Position numbers and translations under genes: made by a program. From Vogesella margarita (GTDB taxonomy: Bacteria; Pseudomonadota; Gammaproteobacteria; Burkholderiales; Chromobacteriaceae): DNA of 64,000 nucleotides. The notes below the pieces were generated by a model, which searched no databases, was not told the origin of the DNA, and worked only from the letters and a program-made list of their open reading frames with translations. Of the stretch, positions 7,666 through 15,969 are shown piece after piece. The DNA lies in contig NZ_JAQQLE010000003.1 in the NCBI RefSeq assembly GCF_028548475.1, positions 1 through 64,000 of the forward strand, in the 5' to 3' direction. Numbering within the stretch: the first letter of the stretch is position 1; the number at the start of each line of letters is the position of its first letter.

Positions 7666-9020
7666 GCCGGCTCCCCGCCACCGGCGGCGGCAGACGGCTT
7701 GCGACGGCGACGGCGCTTCTTGCGCTCCGGATTGGCCGCTTCACCGCCGCTGTTGCGCACGTCGTCGACCAGCTGCTGGCGCTCGGCGGTATCGCCGTTC
7801 TGGAAGTCTTCCCACCACTGCTGCAGCTCGCGCGGCACCTCGCCGGCATCGGCGCGCAGGCAGAAGAAATCATAGGCGGCACGGAAGCGCGGCTGCTCGA
7901 CGAAGCGGAACGGGCGCTGGCCGGCGCGGCTCTCGAAGCGCGGCTGCAGGAACCAGATCTCGCGCATGGTGGCGGAGAAGCGCTTCGGAATGGCAAAGTC
8001 GTTGTCCTGCAAGGTTTCCACCTCCGCCATCGCCTCGACCAGCGCCGCGATGTCGCGCTCACCTTGCTGCAGCCGCTGCTGCCAGCGGTTCCGCACCTGC
8101 GCCCACAGCATCGCTGCCAGCATGAAGCCGACCGAAACCGGCTTGTCGGCGCGCACGCGCTCGTCGGTGTTGGCCAGCGCGTTCTTGAGGAAGGTCTCGC
8201 CACCCGGCTCGTCCATCACCGCGTCCAGCAGCGGGAAGGTACCCTGCGACAGGCCTTCGTCGCGCAGCATCTTCAGGCAGGCGTAGGCGTGGCCGGAGTG
8301 CAGCAGCTTCAGCAGCTCGTCGAACAGGCGCGCCGGCGGCTCGTTGCGCAGCAGCGCAGCGTTGGCCGCAATCGGCTTGCGGGTATGCTCGTCGATGGTG
8401 AAGTCCAGCTTGGCGGCCAGACGGACCGCGCGCAGCATGCGCACCGGGTCTTCCTGGTAACGGCGTGCCGGCTGGCCGATCATCACCAGCTTCCGCGCGC
8501 GCAAGTCCTTCACGCCGTGGTGATAGTCGATGATGGTTTCGTCGGTCGGGTTATAGAACAGCGCATTGACGGTGAAGTCGCGACGCAGCGCGTCCTCGAC
8601 CTGGTTGCCGTAGGTGTTGTCCGCCATCACGCGACCGGTTTCGTTCTTGTTGGCGACTTCGCCGCCACGGAAGGTGGTCACCTCGATGGTTTCCGGTCCC
8701 ATCATCACGTGCACGATGCGGAAGCGGCGGCCGATGATGCGCGAGCGACGGAACAGGTGGTGCACCTGCTCCGGCGTGGCATTGGTGGCCACGTCGAAAT
8801 CCTTGGGCGTGACGCCGAGCAACAGGTCCCGCACCGCGCCACCAACGACAAAGGCGGAGAAACCGGCATCCTGCAACCGCGAGACCACGCGCAGCGCGGC
8901 ATGGCTGAGTGCGTCACGGCGCACGCCGTGCTGGGCCAGGGCAAGCACACGCGGCTTGCTCTTGTTGCCGGCCAGGCTGGCAGGCAAGTCGAAGATTCGA
9001 CTGATGAGTTTACGGATCAT
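7662..9020 (-). CDS. pcnB: poly(A) polymerase I
   Basis: PcnB (452 residues) adds poly(A) tails that speed RNA decay. The nucleotidyltransferase core shows AFVVGGAVRDLLLGVTPKDF with the active-site DFDVATNA, followed by GRRFRIVHV and the CCA/PcnB element DALRRDFTVNALFYNP. The C-terminus is a basic tail (ERKKRRRRRKPS) as in many PcnB proteins, which helps separate it from CCA-adding enzymes. I chose the ATG at 9020 (MIRKLISRIFDLP) over an upstream extension of 49 codons without family support. It heads the folK-kinase-panBCD series. Confidence 0.92.
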   Translation of the reverse strand: MIRKLISRIFDLPASLAGNKSKPRVLALAQHGVRRDALSHAALRVVSRLQDAGFSAFVVGGAVRDLLLGVTPKDFDVATNATPEQVHHLFRRSRIIGRRFRIVHVMMGPETIEVTTFRGGEVANKNETGRVMADNTYGNQVEDALRRDFTVNALFYNPTDETIIDYHHGVKDLRARKLVMIGQPARRYQEDPVRMLRAVRLAAKLDFTIDEHTRKPIAANAALLRNEPPARLFDELLKLLHSGHAYACLKMLRDEGLSQGTFPLLDAVMDEPGGETFLKNALANTDERVRADKPVSVGFMLAAMLWAQVRNRWQQRLQQGERDIAALVEAMAEVETLQDNDFAIPKRFSATMREIWFLQPRFESRAGQRPFRFVEQPRFRAAYDFFCLRADAGEVPRELQQWWEDFQNGDTAERQQLVDDVRNSGGEAANPERKKRRRRRKPSAAAGGGEPA

Positions 9021-9177
9021 CGGGGCTACACAGAAAAAGAAAAAAAGGACACAAAGTCCGCGTTCAGGCGGCGGATTATAGCGCGATTCGCAAAACTGGC
9101 TCCAGCGGCCTGCCAATACCGCCGCCGGCCGCGCACACCGCGGCGGCTTGACAAGCGGCGGCGGCATGCCGTAACGT

Positions 9178-9280
9178 TGCTCTTGCGCCGATTTGATATC
9201 AGCTTGCGGGCGCGTTAAAAATGCCAGCTAAAGCGCCAGATCAAACGATCCGCTGCAGCCACTGGCCAGCGGATTTTTTG
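9178..9280 (+). ncRNA. candidate small RNA between pcnB and a hypothetical gene
   Basis: On the plus strand a perfect -35 TTGACA (9148-9153) is followed after 18 bases by TAACGT (9172-9177), a weak -10. About 100 bases later there is a clean terminator (9248-9280). No ORF with a ribosome site lies between. The arrangement fits a short RNA of about 100 nt. It could also be a fortuitous promoter-like match. The rest of the spacer 9021-9418 shows nothing else I can name. Confidence 0.3.
9248..9280 (+). terminator. intrinsic terminator with no obvious upstream gene
   Basis: ATCCGCTG (9248-9255) pairs with CAGCGGAT (9267-9274), followed by TTTTTG and TTTTC. No plus-strand gene precedes it within 6 kb, since pcnB and its followers read the other way. 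Confidence 0.7.
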
Positions 9281-9418
9281 TTTTCTGCTGCCGCAAAGCC
9301 GTACCCCGCGTGAAAACGCATGGCGCCGAGTTAATCGACAACTTGCAGGGCGCCGTTAAACCAACTCTGCTAAAGCGTCGCTCGGGTAGTCCGGGCGACC
9401 GACAAGGAAACCGAGACC

Positions 9419-9706
9419 ATGTACGACTGCGAACAAGACCGTTACACCGAGTTTGCCACCTCCCCTGCCCGCACCACCCCATCGCTGCGCGGCGAATTGC
9501 GCGCCATCCACCTCGGCGACCACGCCGGCGCCCGCCAGCTGACCACGCTGCTGGCCTGGGCCAGCGAACGCGGCCTTGCCGCCAGCCTGCAACAGGGCAA
9601 GCTGCTGCTGCAGGATGTCGATGTCGAGCAGGCGCTGCAGATCAACCGCCTGTTCGGCAACGCGCTGATCATCAGCTGCCACCTGCGCCGTCCGGGCGTC
9701 GCCTGA
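9419..9706 (+). CDS. small hypothetical protein
   Basis: The 95-residue ORF starts MYDCEQDRYTEFATSPARTT and has no signal peptide or membrane segment. The middle (LTTLLAWASERGLAASLQQG, LLLQDVDVEQALQINRLFGN) looks like a helical folded domain. Coding bias supports it as a real gene: G/C-rich third positions and no stop. It is separated by 73 bases from the MATE gene. I do not recognise the family. Confidence 0.5.
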   Translation: MYDCEQDRYTEFATSPARTTPSLRGELRAIHLGDHAGARQLTTLLAWASERGLAASLQQGKLLLQDVDVEQALQINRLFGNALIISCHLRRPGVA

Positions 9707-9779
9707 GCCCGCTGCGCGGCACGGGCGCCGCGCACCCGATCCGGCTATAATCGGCGGTTTGCTCCCGAGCTGGATTCAC

Positions 9780-11168
9780 ATGCTGTTTAACCTTGACCAG
9801 GCCGGCTGGCCGCGCCTCCGCGCAGAAAGCCGCGCGCTGAGCCACCTGGCGCTACCGATGATGGTGGCGCAAATCGCCCAGGTCGCGACCGGATTTGTCG
9901 ACACGGTGATGGCCGGCCGCGTCAGCACCGACGATCTGGCGGCGGTGTCGCTGGGCGCCAGCATCTTCATTACCGTCTACGTCACGCTGATGGGCGTCGT
10001 CAGCGCACTGAACCCGATCCTGTCGCACCAGTTCGGCGCCGGCGAGACCCGCAGCATCGGCGAAACCACGCGCCAGGGGCTGTGGTTCGGGCTGTTGCTC
10101 GGCTGCCTCGGCGTGATCCTGATGCTGGCGATCCAGCCGCTGCTGCGCCAGTGGCTGAACCTGCCGGAGGCGGTGGAAGACAAGGTGATGCTGTACATCG
10201 ACGGCGCCGCTTTCGGCATGCCGGCGGCGACGATGCACCGCGCACTGCACGCCTTCGCCTCCAGCCTCAACCGCCCGCGCCCGATCATGGTGGTGAGCCT
10301 GATCGCGCTGCTGCTGAACATCCCGCTCAACTACATGCTGATCCATGGTCTGTACGGCCTGCCGCAACTGGGCGGCGCCGGCTGCGGCTGGGCCACCGGC
10401 ATGGTGATGTGGTTCAACGCCATCACGCTGTTCGTCTACCTGGCCCGCAACCGGGCACTGGCCGGCTACGGCCTGACGCAGCGATTCAGCTGGCCGCAAT
10501 GGTCGCGCTTTCCGGCGATGCTGAAGCTGGGGCTGCCGATCGGGCTGTCGTTCTTCGTCGAGGTCAGCCTGTTTTCCTTCATCGCGCTGCTAATCGCGCA
10601 GCTGGGCACCCTGGTGGTGGCCAGCCACCAGGCGGTACTGAACTTCTCCAGCCTGATCTACATGATTCCGCAGAGCATCGCCACCGCGCTGACCATCCGC
10701 GTCGGCCAGAGCATCGGCCGTGGCGACTACCAGCAGGCACGACTGATCAGCGGCCTCGGCATCGCGCTCAGCATCGCCGCCGCCACGCTGACCATGCTGC
10801 TGGTGCTGCTGTTTCGCCACCAGATCATGGCCATGTACAGCCCGGACCCGGCGGTGGTGGCGCTGGGCAGCACGCTGATGCTGTTCGCCGCCTTCTACCA
10901 GCTAACCGACGCGATGCAGACGGTGGCCTCCGGTGCGCTGCGCGGCTACAAGATCACCACCCTGCCGATGGTGATCCACATCGTGTCGTTCTGGGGCCTC
11001 GGCCTTGGGCTTGGCATGGTACTGGGCCTGACCGACTGGCTGGTGCCGCGCATGGGCGTACACGGCTTCTGGACGGCGCTGGTAGTCAGCCTCAGCGTGG
11101 CTGGACTGGCACTGGTCAGCTACCTTTCCCATACCAGCAGGCAGCGCCTGCATCGTCAAACCTTGTGA
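9780..11168 (+). CDS. MATE family efflux transporter (NorM-like)
   Basis: This 462-residue inner-membrane protein has about 12 hydrophobic segments and the MATE layout of two repeated six-helix halves. It would export cationic drugs or toxic compounds in exchange for Na+ or H+. Signatures are LALPMMVAQIAQVATGFVDT, VMAGRVSTDDLAAVSLGASI and, in the second half, VASHQAVLNFSSLIYMIPQS. I chose the ATG at 9780 over an ORF start 21 bases upstream. murB begins 10 bases after the stop, so the two may be cotranscribed. The substrate is unknown. Confidence 0.9.
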   Translation: MLFNLDQAGWPRLRAESRALSHLALPMMVAQIAQVATGFVDTVMAGRVSTDDLAAVSLGASIFITVYVTLMGVVSALNPILSHQFGAGETRSIGETTRQGLWFGLLLGCLGVILMLAIQPLLRQWLNLPEAVEDKVMLYIDGAAFGMPAATMHRALHAFASSLNRPRPIMVVSLIALLLNIPLNYMLIHGLYGLPQLGGAGCGWATGMVMWFNAITLFVYLARNRALAGYGLTQRFSWPQWSRFPAMLKLGLPIGLSFFVEVSLFSFIALLIAQLGTLVVASHQAVLNFSSLIYMIPQSIATALTIRVGQSIGRGDYQQARLISGLGIALSIAAATLTMLLVLLFRHQIMAMYSPDPAVVALGSTLMLFAAFYQLTDAMQTVASGALRGYKITTLPMVIHIVSFWGLGLGLGMVLGLTDWLVPRMGVHGFWTALVVSLSVAGLALVSYLSHTSRQRLHRQTL

Positions 11169-11178
11169 GGCCCGCTTC

Positions 11179-12195
11179 GTGACCATCACCTTCCAGCAGC
11201 ACGTTTCGCTGCAAGCGTTCAATACCTTCGGCATTGCCGCCAGCGCACACCGCTACACCCAACTCCAGCAGCTGGACCAGCTGCCGGCCCTGCTGGCCGA
11301 ACTGGACGGCCCGGTGCTGTGGCTGGGCGGCGGCAGCAACCTCCTGCTGCGCGACGACTACCCCGGCACCGTAGTGCGCATCCTGCTCAAGGGCATCCGC
11401 CTGCTGGCCGACGACGGCGACAGCGTGATCGTCGAGGCCGCCGCCGGCGAAAACTGGCACGACTTCGTCTGTCACACCCTGCAGCAGGGCTGGTGCGGGC
11501 TGGAAAACCTCAGCCTGATCCCCGGCACCGTCGGCGCCAGCCCGATCCAAAACATCGGCGCCTACGGCGTGGAAGTGAAGGACTGCATCACGGAAGTGGT
11601 GTGCGCCGACCTGCAGCACGGCGGCGCGGCGGTGACGCTGGCCAATGCCGACTGCCGCTTCGCCTACCGCGACAGCGTGTTCAAGCAGCACGCCGGCCGC
11701 TATCTGGTGACCGCAGTGCGCTTTCGCCTGTCGCGCCATGCGCACAGCAAGACCGGCTACGGCGACATCGCGCAGCAACTGCAGGCGATGGGCATCAGCG
11801 GCACGCCGACGGCGCAGGAAGTCAGCCGCGCGGTGATCGCCATCCGCCAGAGCAAGCTGCCGGACCCGGCGCAGCTGGGTAATGCCGGCAGCTTCTTCAA
11901 GAATCCGATCGTCGACAGCGAGCAGGCCGCGGCGCTGCTGGCGCGCTTCCCGGCGCTGCCGCACTACCCGGCCGGCGAGGGCAAGGTGAAGCTGGCGGCC
12001 GGCTGGCTGATCGACCAGGCCGGACTGAAGGGCTACCGCGACGGCGACGCCGGCGTACACGCCAAGCAGGCGCTGGTACTGGTCAACTACGGCCACGCCA
12101 GCGGCCGGCAAATCGCCGCCTTGGCGGCCAAGGTGCAGGCCACGGTGCTGGCCCGCTACGGCGTGGCGCTGGAAGCCGAACCGATCATGCTGTAA
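11179..12195 (+). CDS. murB: UDP-N-acetylenolpyruvoylglucosamine reductase
   Basis: MurB (338 residues, type I) reduces enolpyruvyl-UDP-GlcNAc to UDP-MurNAc with NADPH and FAD, the second committed step of peptidoglycan synthesis. The FAD-binding part shows VLWLGGGSNLLLRDDYPGTV and LIPGTVGASPIQNIGAYGVE. The catalytic residues sit in FAYRDSVFK (Arg), GNAGSFFKNP (Ser) and the C-terminal LEAEPIML (Glu). The start is a GTG at 11179, 11 bases from the MATE stop. It ends at a 20-bp hairpin built from the uptake-like repeat. Confidence 0.96.
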   Translation: MTITFQQHVSLQAFNTFGIAASAHRYTQLQQLDQLPALLAELDGPVLWLGGGSNLLLRDDYPGTVVRILLKGIRLLADDGDSVIVEAAAGENWHDFVCHTLQQGWCGLENLSLIPGTVGASPIQNIGAYGVEVKDCITEVVCADLQHGGAAVTLANADCRFAYRDSVFKQHAGRYLVTAVRFRLSRHAHSKTGYGDIAQQLQAMGISGTPTAQEVSRAVIAIRQSKLPDPAQLGNAGSFFKNPIVDSEQAAALLARFPALPHYPAGEGKVKLAAGWLIDQAGLKGYRDGDAGVHAKQALVLVNYGHASGRQIAALAAKVQATVLARYGVALEAEPIML

Positions 12196-12214
12196 CTGGC
12201 AACAGGCCATCGCC

Positions 12215-12258
12215 AAAGCAATGCGGCCAACCTTGGACAAGGTTGGCCGCATTGCTTT
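12215..12258. terminator. 20-bp hairpin made of inverted uptake-like repeats
   Basis: The perfect arms 12215-12234 and 12239-12258 enclose the loop GGAC. Each arm contains TGCGGCCAACCTT (12222-12234 and its complement 12239-12251). It lies between the convergent genes murB and the MAPEG gene and has short A/T ends (AAAG/CTTT), so it can terminate both transcripts. Confidence 0.75.
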
Positions 12259-12271
12259 CCAGCCACCGGCT

Positions 12272-12652
12272 TCACAGCAAATGCGCGGCCGCCAGGAACA
12301 GGTACACCACCGCGCCAAAGCCCGCCGTCCAGCACAGCGAGCGCAGCGTGGCCCAGTCGGCGACGTAGCACACGCCGTAGCCGAGGCGCGCCACGATGAA
12401 CACCGCGGCCGCCGCATCCAGCTGCTGCGGCGTCACCATCATCAGGTAGGCGACGATGACGGCGGCGGCAAACGGCGCGAACGCCTCCCAGGAATTCTGC
12501 TGCGCCCACTGCGCACGCTGGCGCCAGCCATGCAGGCCGGCGAGATACAGCCGCGGCTGGTGATTGTCGAAACCCGGCCCGCTTTTGGCCAGCACCGCCC
12601 ACAACAACGGCATCGTCGCGGCCAGCAGGATGGCCCAGAACGCAAACTGCAT
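12272..12652 (-). CDS. MAPEG family membrane protein
   Basis: The 126-residue protein has four predicted membrane helices and the MAPEG/YecN-type pattern: GPGFDNHQPRLYLAGLHGWR, QRAQWAQQNSWEAFAPFAAA and FIVARLGYGVCYVADWATLR (FxxAR-x-YxxxY). Bacterial members are poorly characterised relatives of glutathione transferases and eicosanoid enzymes. ATG 12652 with GGGGAG upstream is preferred over the GTG at 12655. The neighbour upstream is the CbiM-like gene, 16 bases away. Confidence 0.8.
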   Translation of the reverse strand: MQFAFWAILLAATMPLLWAVLAKSGPGFDNHQPRLYLAGLHGWRQRAQWAQQNSWEAFAPFAAAVIVAYLMMVTPQQLDAAAAVFIVARLGYGVCYVADWATLRSLCWTAGFGAVVYLFLAAAHLL

Positions 12653-12668
12653 CACACTCCCCTTTCAG

Positions 12669-13328
12669 TCATCGCGCCAGATAGCGCGCGTCATCGAAAC
12701 TGCTTACCCACTGCGGCCGGTACACCACCATGATCGACAGCACCAGACCGCTGGTAAACGCCTCCGACCACGACAGCAGGAAATAGAACGGCAGCGCGTT
12801 GTCCAGCAGGTAGGGCCCGTCGTACACCCCCAGCAGCCACAGCAGCGCCATGCCGCTGGCGGCGGCGACAATCAGGCTCAGCCCGCCGGCGAGAAAGGCG
12901 TTGACGAACACATAGACGAACAGGTGCGCCGGCAGATAACGCTGCGCCAGACGCAGCGCGAGCGTCGTCACCGCCACCGCCGGCAGCAGCGTGACGCAAA
13001 AATTCAGCCCCACTGCCAGCCAGTCGAGCTGCCCCGCCACCACCTGCAACAGCAGCACCAGCGCCAATGCCAGCAGCGCCAGCGCCGGCCCCATCAGCAG
13101 GGTGAAGATCACCGCGCCCAGCAGGTGAAACGACAGACCCGGCTGCAGGCCGGCCTTGACCAGCCACATCATGGCCAGCAGCACGCAGGCCGCCGACCAG
13201 GCGCTAACCGCGCCGTGTGGCAGCGTGCGCCACGGCACTCGCCACGCCGCCCATGACAGCAGCAGCAACATCAGGCCGGTGGCAGCCCACAACAGCGGCG
13301 GGGAAAACAGCGTATCGGGAAAATTCAT
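12669..13328 (-). CDS. CbiM-like predicted membrane permease (energy-coupling factor type)
   Basis: The 219-residue protein is almost entirely hydrophobic, with about six or seven helices. The segment GLQPGLSFHLLGAVIFTLLM resembles the conserved region of the COG3235 group, distant relatives of the cobalt/nickel permease CbiM. LFVYVFVNAFLAGGLSLIVA and a C-terminal SWSEAFTSGLVLSIMVVYRP support this. No ATPase or CbiQ gene is next to it, so it would act alone or with components elsewhere; a CbiQ-like gene lies at 47770. Substrate unknown; family assignment moderately sure. Confidence 0.65.
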   Translation of the reverse strand: MNFPDTLFSPPLLWAATGLMLLLLSWAAWRVPWRTLPHGAVSAWSAACVLLAMMWLVKAGLQPGLSFHLLGAVIFTLLMGPALALLALALVLLLQVVAGQLDWLAVGLNFCVTLLPAVAVTTLALRLAQRYLPAHLFVYVFVNAFLAGGLSLIVAAASGMALLWLLGVYDGPYLLDNALPFYFLLSWSEAFTSGLVLSIMVVYRPQWVSSFDDARYLAR

Positions 13329-13430
13329 CGGCGGATCAGGACGGGCGACAGAACTGCATCATAGCAGAGCGCCCCACCGCCACGCCAAAGCGGGGTAAAA
13401 TCGCGCTCTTTGCCCCGGACCCAGACCATC

Positions 13431-14270
13431 ATGCCGACCTTGCCCGCCCAGCACCTGATCGCCCACTCCGTCAGCCTTGCCCTAGCCGAAGACATCGGCG
13501 ACAAGGACTGGACCGCCGCCCTGTGCCCGAACCTGCCGGGCGAGGCGCGCATCGTGGCGCGCGAGACGGCGATACTGTGCGGCCAGGCGTGGCTGGAAGA
13601 GTGCTATCGCCAGATCGACGCGCGCTGCCAGGTGCAGTGGCACGTCGCCGAAGGCGCCAGCATCGCCAATGGTGACGTGGTGTGCACCCTCAGTGGCCCG
13701 GCGCAGGCGCTGCTCACCGCCGAGCGCAGCGGTCTGAACTTCCTGCAGACGCTGTCCGGCGTGGCCACCGAAACGCGCCGTTATGTCGACACCGTCGCCG
13801 GCACCCGCGCCATGATCCACGACACCCGCAAGACGGTGCCCGGCCTGCGCCTCGCGCAGAAGTACGCCGTCACCGTCGGCGGCGGCGCCAACCAGCGCGT
13901 CGGCCTCTACGACGGCATCCTGATCAAGGAAAACCACATCATCGCCAACGGCAGCATCACCGCGGCGATCGCCGCCGCGCGCGCCATCGCACCGCCGCAC
14001 GTAACGCTGCAGGTGGAAGTGGAAAACCTGGCCGAGCTGGACGAGGCGCTGGCCGCCGCCTGCCCGCTGATCCTTCTCGACAACATGTCGCTGGACGAGA
14101 TGCGCGAAGCCGTGCGCCGCAGCGCCGGCCGCGCGCAGCTGGAAGCCTCCGGCGGCGTCGACCTGGACAGCGTGCGCGCCATCGCCGAGACCGGCGTCGA
14201 CCGCATTTCCGTCGGCAAGCTGACCAAGGACGTGCGCGCGATCGACTTCTCGATGCGCTTCGTCAACTAG
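13431..14270 (+). CDS. nadC: nicotinate-nucleotide pyrophosphorylase (quinolinate phosphoribosyltransferase)
   Basis: NadC (279 residues) converts quinolinate and PRPP to nicotinate mononucleotide. Signatures are ALAEDIGDKDWTAALCP, LNFLQTLSGVATETRRYVDT, MIHDTRKTVPGLRLAQKYAV (substrate-binding His, Arg, Lys) and LQVEVENLAELDEALAAACP. EASGGVDLDSVRAIAETGVD closes the barrel. I chose ATG 13431 over a TTG seven codons earlier. It is a single gene, ended by a repeat hairpin shared with the convergent CinA-like gene. Confidence 0.95.
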   Translation: MPTLPAQHLIAHSVSLALAEDIGDKDWTAALCPNLPGEARIVARETAILCGQAWLEECYRQIDARCQVQWHVAEGASIANGDVVCTLSGPAQALLTAERSGLNFLQTLSGVATETRRYVDTVAGTRAMIHDTRKTVPGLRLAQKYAVTVGGGANQRVGLYDGILIKENHIIANGSITAAIAAARAIAPPHVTLQVEVENLAELDEALAAACPLILLDNMSLDEMREAVRRSAGRAQLEASGGVDLDSVRAIAETGVDRISVGKLTKDVRAIDFSMRFVN

Positions 14271-14313
14271 ACCCCGGCTGCCGGCGGCATCCGGCAAGGT
14301 CGCGCACAAGAAC

Positions 14314-14355
14314 AAAAGGTTGGCCGCAAGCATTGCTGCTTGCGGCCAACCTTTT
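14314..14355. terminator. 17-bp hairpin made of inverted uptake-like repeats
   Basis: The arms 14314-14330 and 14339-14355 pair perfectly around CATTGCTG. Each contains the 13-mer (14316-14328 reversed, 14341-14353 forward), and A and T runs flank the stem. It lies between the convergent genes nadC and cinA-like and should end both. Confidence 0.75.
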
Positions 14356-14375
14356 TCCTGTACCGATGCCGGCGG

Positions 14376-15134
14376 CTAGGCGGCCGGCTTGTCGCGCACC
14401 TCGTAGCCCTTGGCCAGCAGCGCCTTGCGCCACTCGTCCAGCGCGATCGCCACCAGCGCCGGCTGGCCACTGAAGCCGAACTCGATGTGCATCTGAGGGA
14501 TGGCGTCGGTGCCGAAGTTGGGCAGGCTGGAGAAGCGCAGCGCCGGATAACGCGCGACGAACTCCTGCATCAGCGTGATCAGGTCGCCCTCGCGCGCATC
14601 GATGGCGATGCAGCCCTGCTCCACGTCCGGGTGATCAGAAAACAGCGCGCGGTACTGCGAATCCAGCACCCACGCCACCATCGGCCACGCCATATTGGGG
14701 AAGCCCGGCACGAAGTGCACATCGCCGCAGGAGAAGCCGGGCATCTGGTTGACCGGATTGGGGATCAGCCGCGCGCTGGCCGGCAGCGTGCCCATATTGA
14801 TGCGGTGCGGATAGGCGTCGGCGCCAAAGCGGCCCTCGATCAGCAGCTTCGCCTCGGGATGCACCTGCAGCGGCTCGTCCAGCGCTCGCGCGGCGCAGGC
14901 GCGGGTGTGGTCGTCCGGCGTCGCGCCGATACCGCCGAAGCTGAACACCAGGTCACCGCTGGCGAAGGCACGCCGCAGCGCCGCCTCGATGCGTGCCGGA
15001 TCGTCGCCGAGATACTCGGCCCAGGCCAGCTTCATGCCGCGTTCCGCCAGCAGGCGGATCAGCGCCTGCATGTGCTTGTCCTGGCGTTTGCCGGACAAAA
15101 GTTCGTCTCCGATGATCAGTGCGCCGGTCTTCAT
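14376..15134 (-). CDS. CinA-like molybdopterin-binding domain protein
   Basis: The 252-residue protein is the MoaB/MogA-like domain of the CinA (competence/damage-inducible A) family without the C-terminal amidase domain. Visible are ALIIGDELLSGKRQDKHMQA at the start and LVFSFGGIGATPDDHTRACA, the phosphate-binding loop. PSARLIPNPVNQMPGF-type residues follow. Family members act as pyrophosphatases on ADP-ribose or CoA-like compounds; the role of this short form is unclear. ATG 15134 is four bases inside the end of the upstream YdcF-like gene, so they are coupled. Confidence 0.8.
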   Translation of the reverse strand: MKTGALIIGDELLSGKRQDKHMQALIRLLAERGMKLAWAEYLGDDPARIEAALRRAFASGDLVFSFGGIGATPDDHTRACAARALDEPLQVHPEAKLLIEGRFGADAYPHRINMGTLPASARLIPNPVNQMPGFSCGDVHFVPGFPNMAWPMVAWVLDSQYRALFSDHPDVEQGCIAIDAREGDLITLMQEFVARYPALRFSSLPNFGTDAIPQMHIEFGFSGQPALVAIALDEWRKALLAKGYEVRDKPAA

Positions 15135-15913
15135 ATCGTCAATCCTGTGATGAGGGAACGCAGGCGATAATACAACAGCCCCAGCCATTCGCGCTCCGCC
15201 TGGTAAACCTCCTGCATCGCGCGCCCGCTCGGCAGCCAGTGCTGAAGCCAGATGCCGTCATAACGGCTGTAGCCGGTCGGCGCCGCCACCACCTGCAGGC
15301 CGGCGGCGCTAAATGCAGGCAGTGCACGCGGCATGTGCCAGGCCTGCGTCACCAGCGTAATGCGGCCAACCCTGGCCTCGCGCAGCAGCGCGGCGGACAG
15401 GCGGGCATTGTCGGCGGTGGTTTCTGCGGCGGCTTCCACCCAGCGCGCGGTGATGCCGTAATCCTGCTGCAGCGTACGCGCCATCACCACGGCCTCGGCC
15501 TCGCCGCCATTGGGCGCGCCGCCGGTCAGCAGCAGCGGCAGGCCGCTGGCCCGCGCCAGATAGGCGCCATAGCGCAAGCGCGCCAGGCTGTCGCCGGACG
15601 GCACGTTGGCCGCATACTCAGGCGCCGGCCGCTGGCCGCCACCGAGCACCACGATGGCGCCGGTAGTGCGTACCTGTGCCAGCGTGGCCGGCGCAAACGT
15701 TTCCAGCGCGCCGTTAAGCCGCATCGCCAGCCACGGCGTCGCCTGCAGATAACTCAACAGCAGCGCCAGCAGCAACAGATAACGGCCGGCCACCGGCGCA
15801 CGCCGCTGCCAGCCGAGACCGGCCAGCAGCAGCAACAGCCCGTTGAGCGGCGGAAAAAACAAAGCCCCGAGCGCCTGCCGGAGCAGGACATCGGGGCTGA
15901 GGGTGTCAAGCAT
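15131..15913 (-). CDS. YdcF/ElyC family protein (DUF218)
   Basis: The 260-residue protein has two N-terminal membrane helices (residues about 15-35 and 43-60) and a DUF218 domain. The domain shows GAIVVLGGGQRPAPEYAANV, LPLLLTGGAPNGGEAEAVVM and AAETTADNARLSAALLREA, ending VTQAWHMPRALPAFSAAG. ElyC and relatives take part in envelope or undecaprenyl-phosphate metabolism. It overlaps the CinA-like gene by four bases. An imperfect copy of the repeat lies at 15361. Confidence 0.8.
   Translation of the reverse strand: MLDTLSPDVLLRQALGALFFPPLNGLLLLLAGLGWQRRAPVAGRYLLLLALLLSYLQATPWLAMRLNGALETFAPATLAQVRTTGAIVVLGGGQRPAPEYAANVPSGDSLARLRYGAYLARASGLPLLLTGGAPNGGEAEAVVMARTLQQDYGITARWVEAAAETTADNARLSAALLREARVGRITLVTQAWHMPRALPAFSAAGLQVVAAPTGYSRYDGIWLQHWLPSGRAMQEVYQAEREWLGLLYYRLRSLITGLTI
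15361..15373 (+). repeat. uptake-like 13-mer with one mismatch, inside the YdcF-like gene
   Basis: TGCGGCCAACCCT differs from the consensus at one base. A further related word, ACGTTGGCCGCA, lies near 15603 in the same gene. Confidence 0.5.
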
Positions 15914-15928
15914 GGTTATTGTTCTCGC

Positions 15929-15960
15929 GACACGGGGTGGCCGGCTGGCCGCCCCGTGTC
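15929..15960. other. hairpin between livF and the YdcF-like gene
   Basis: GACACGGGG (15929-15937) pairs with CCCCGTGTC (15952-15960). There is no U-run on either side, so it is not a classical terminator. It lies just after the livF stop and may stabilise or end the liv mRNA. Confidence 0.4.
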
Positions 15961-15969
15961 CGGACGGAG

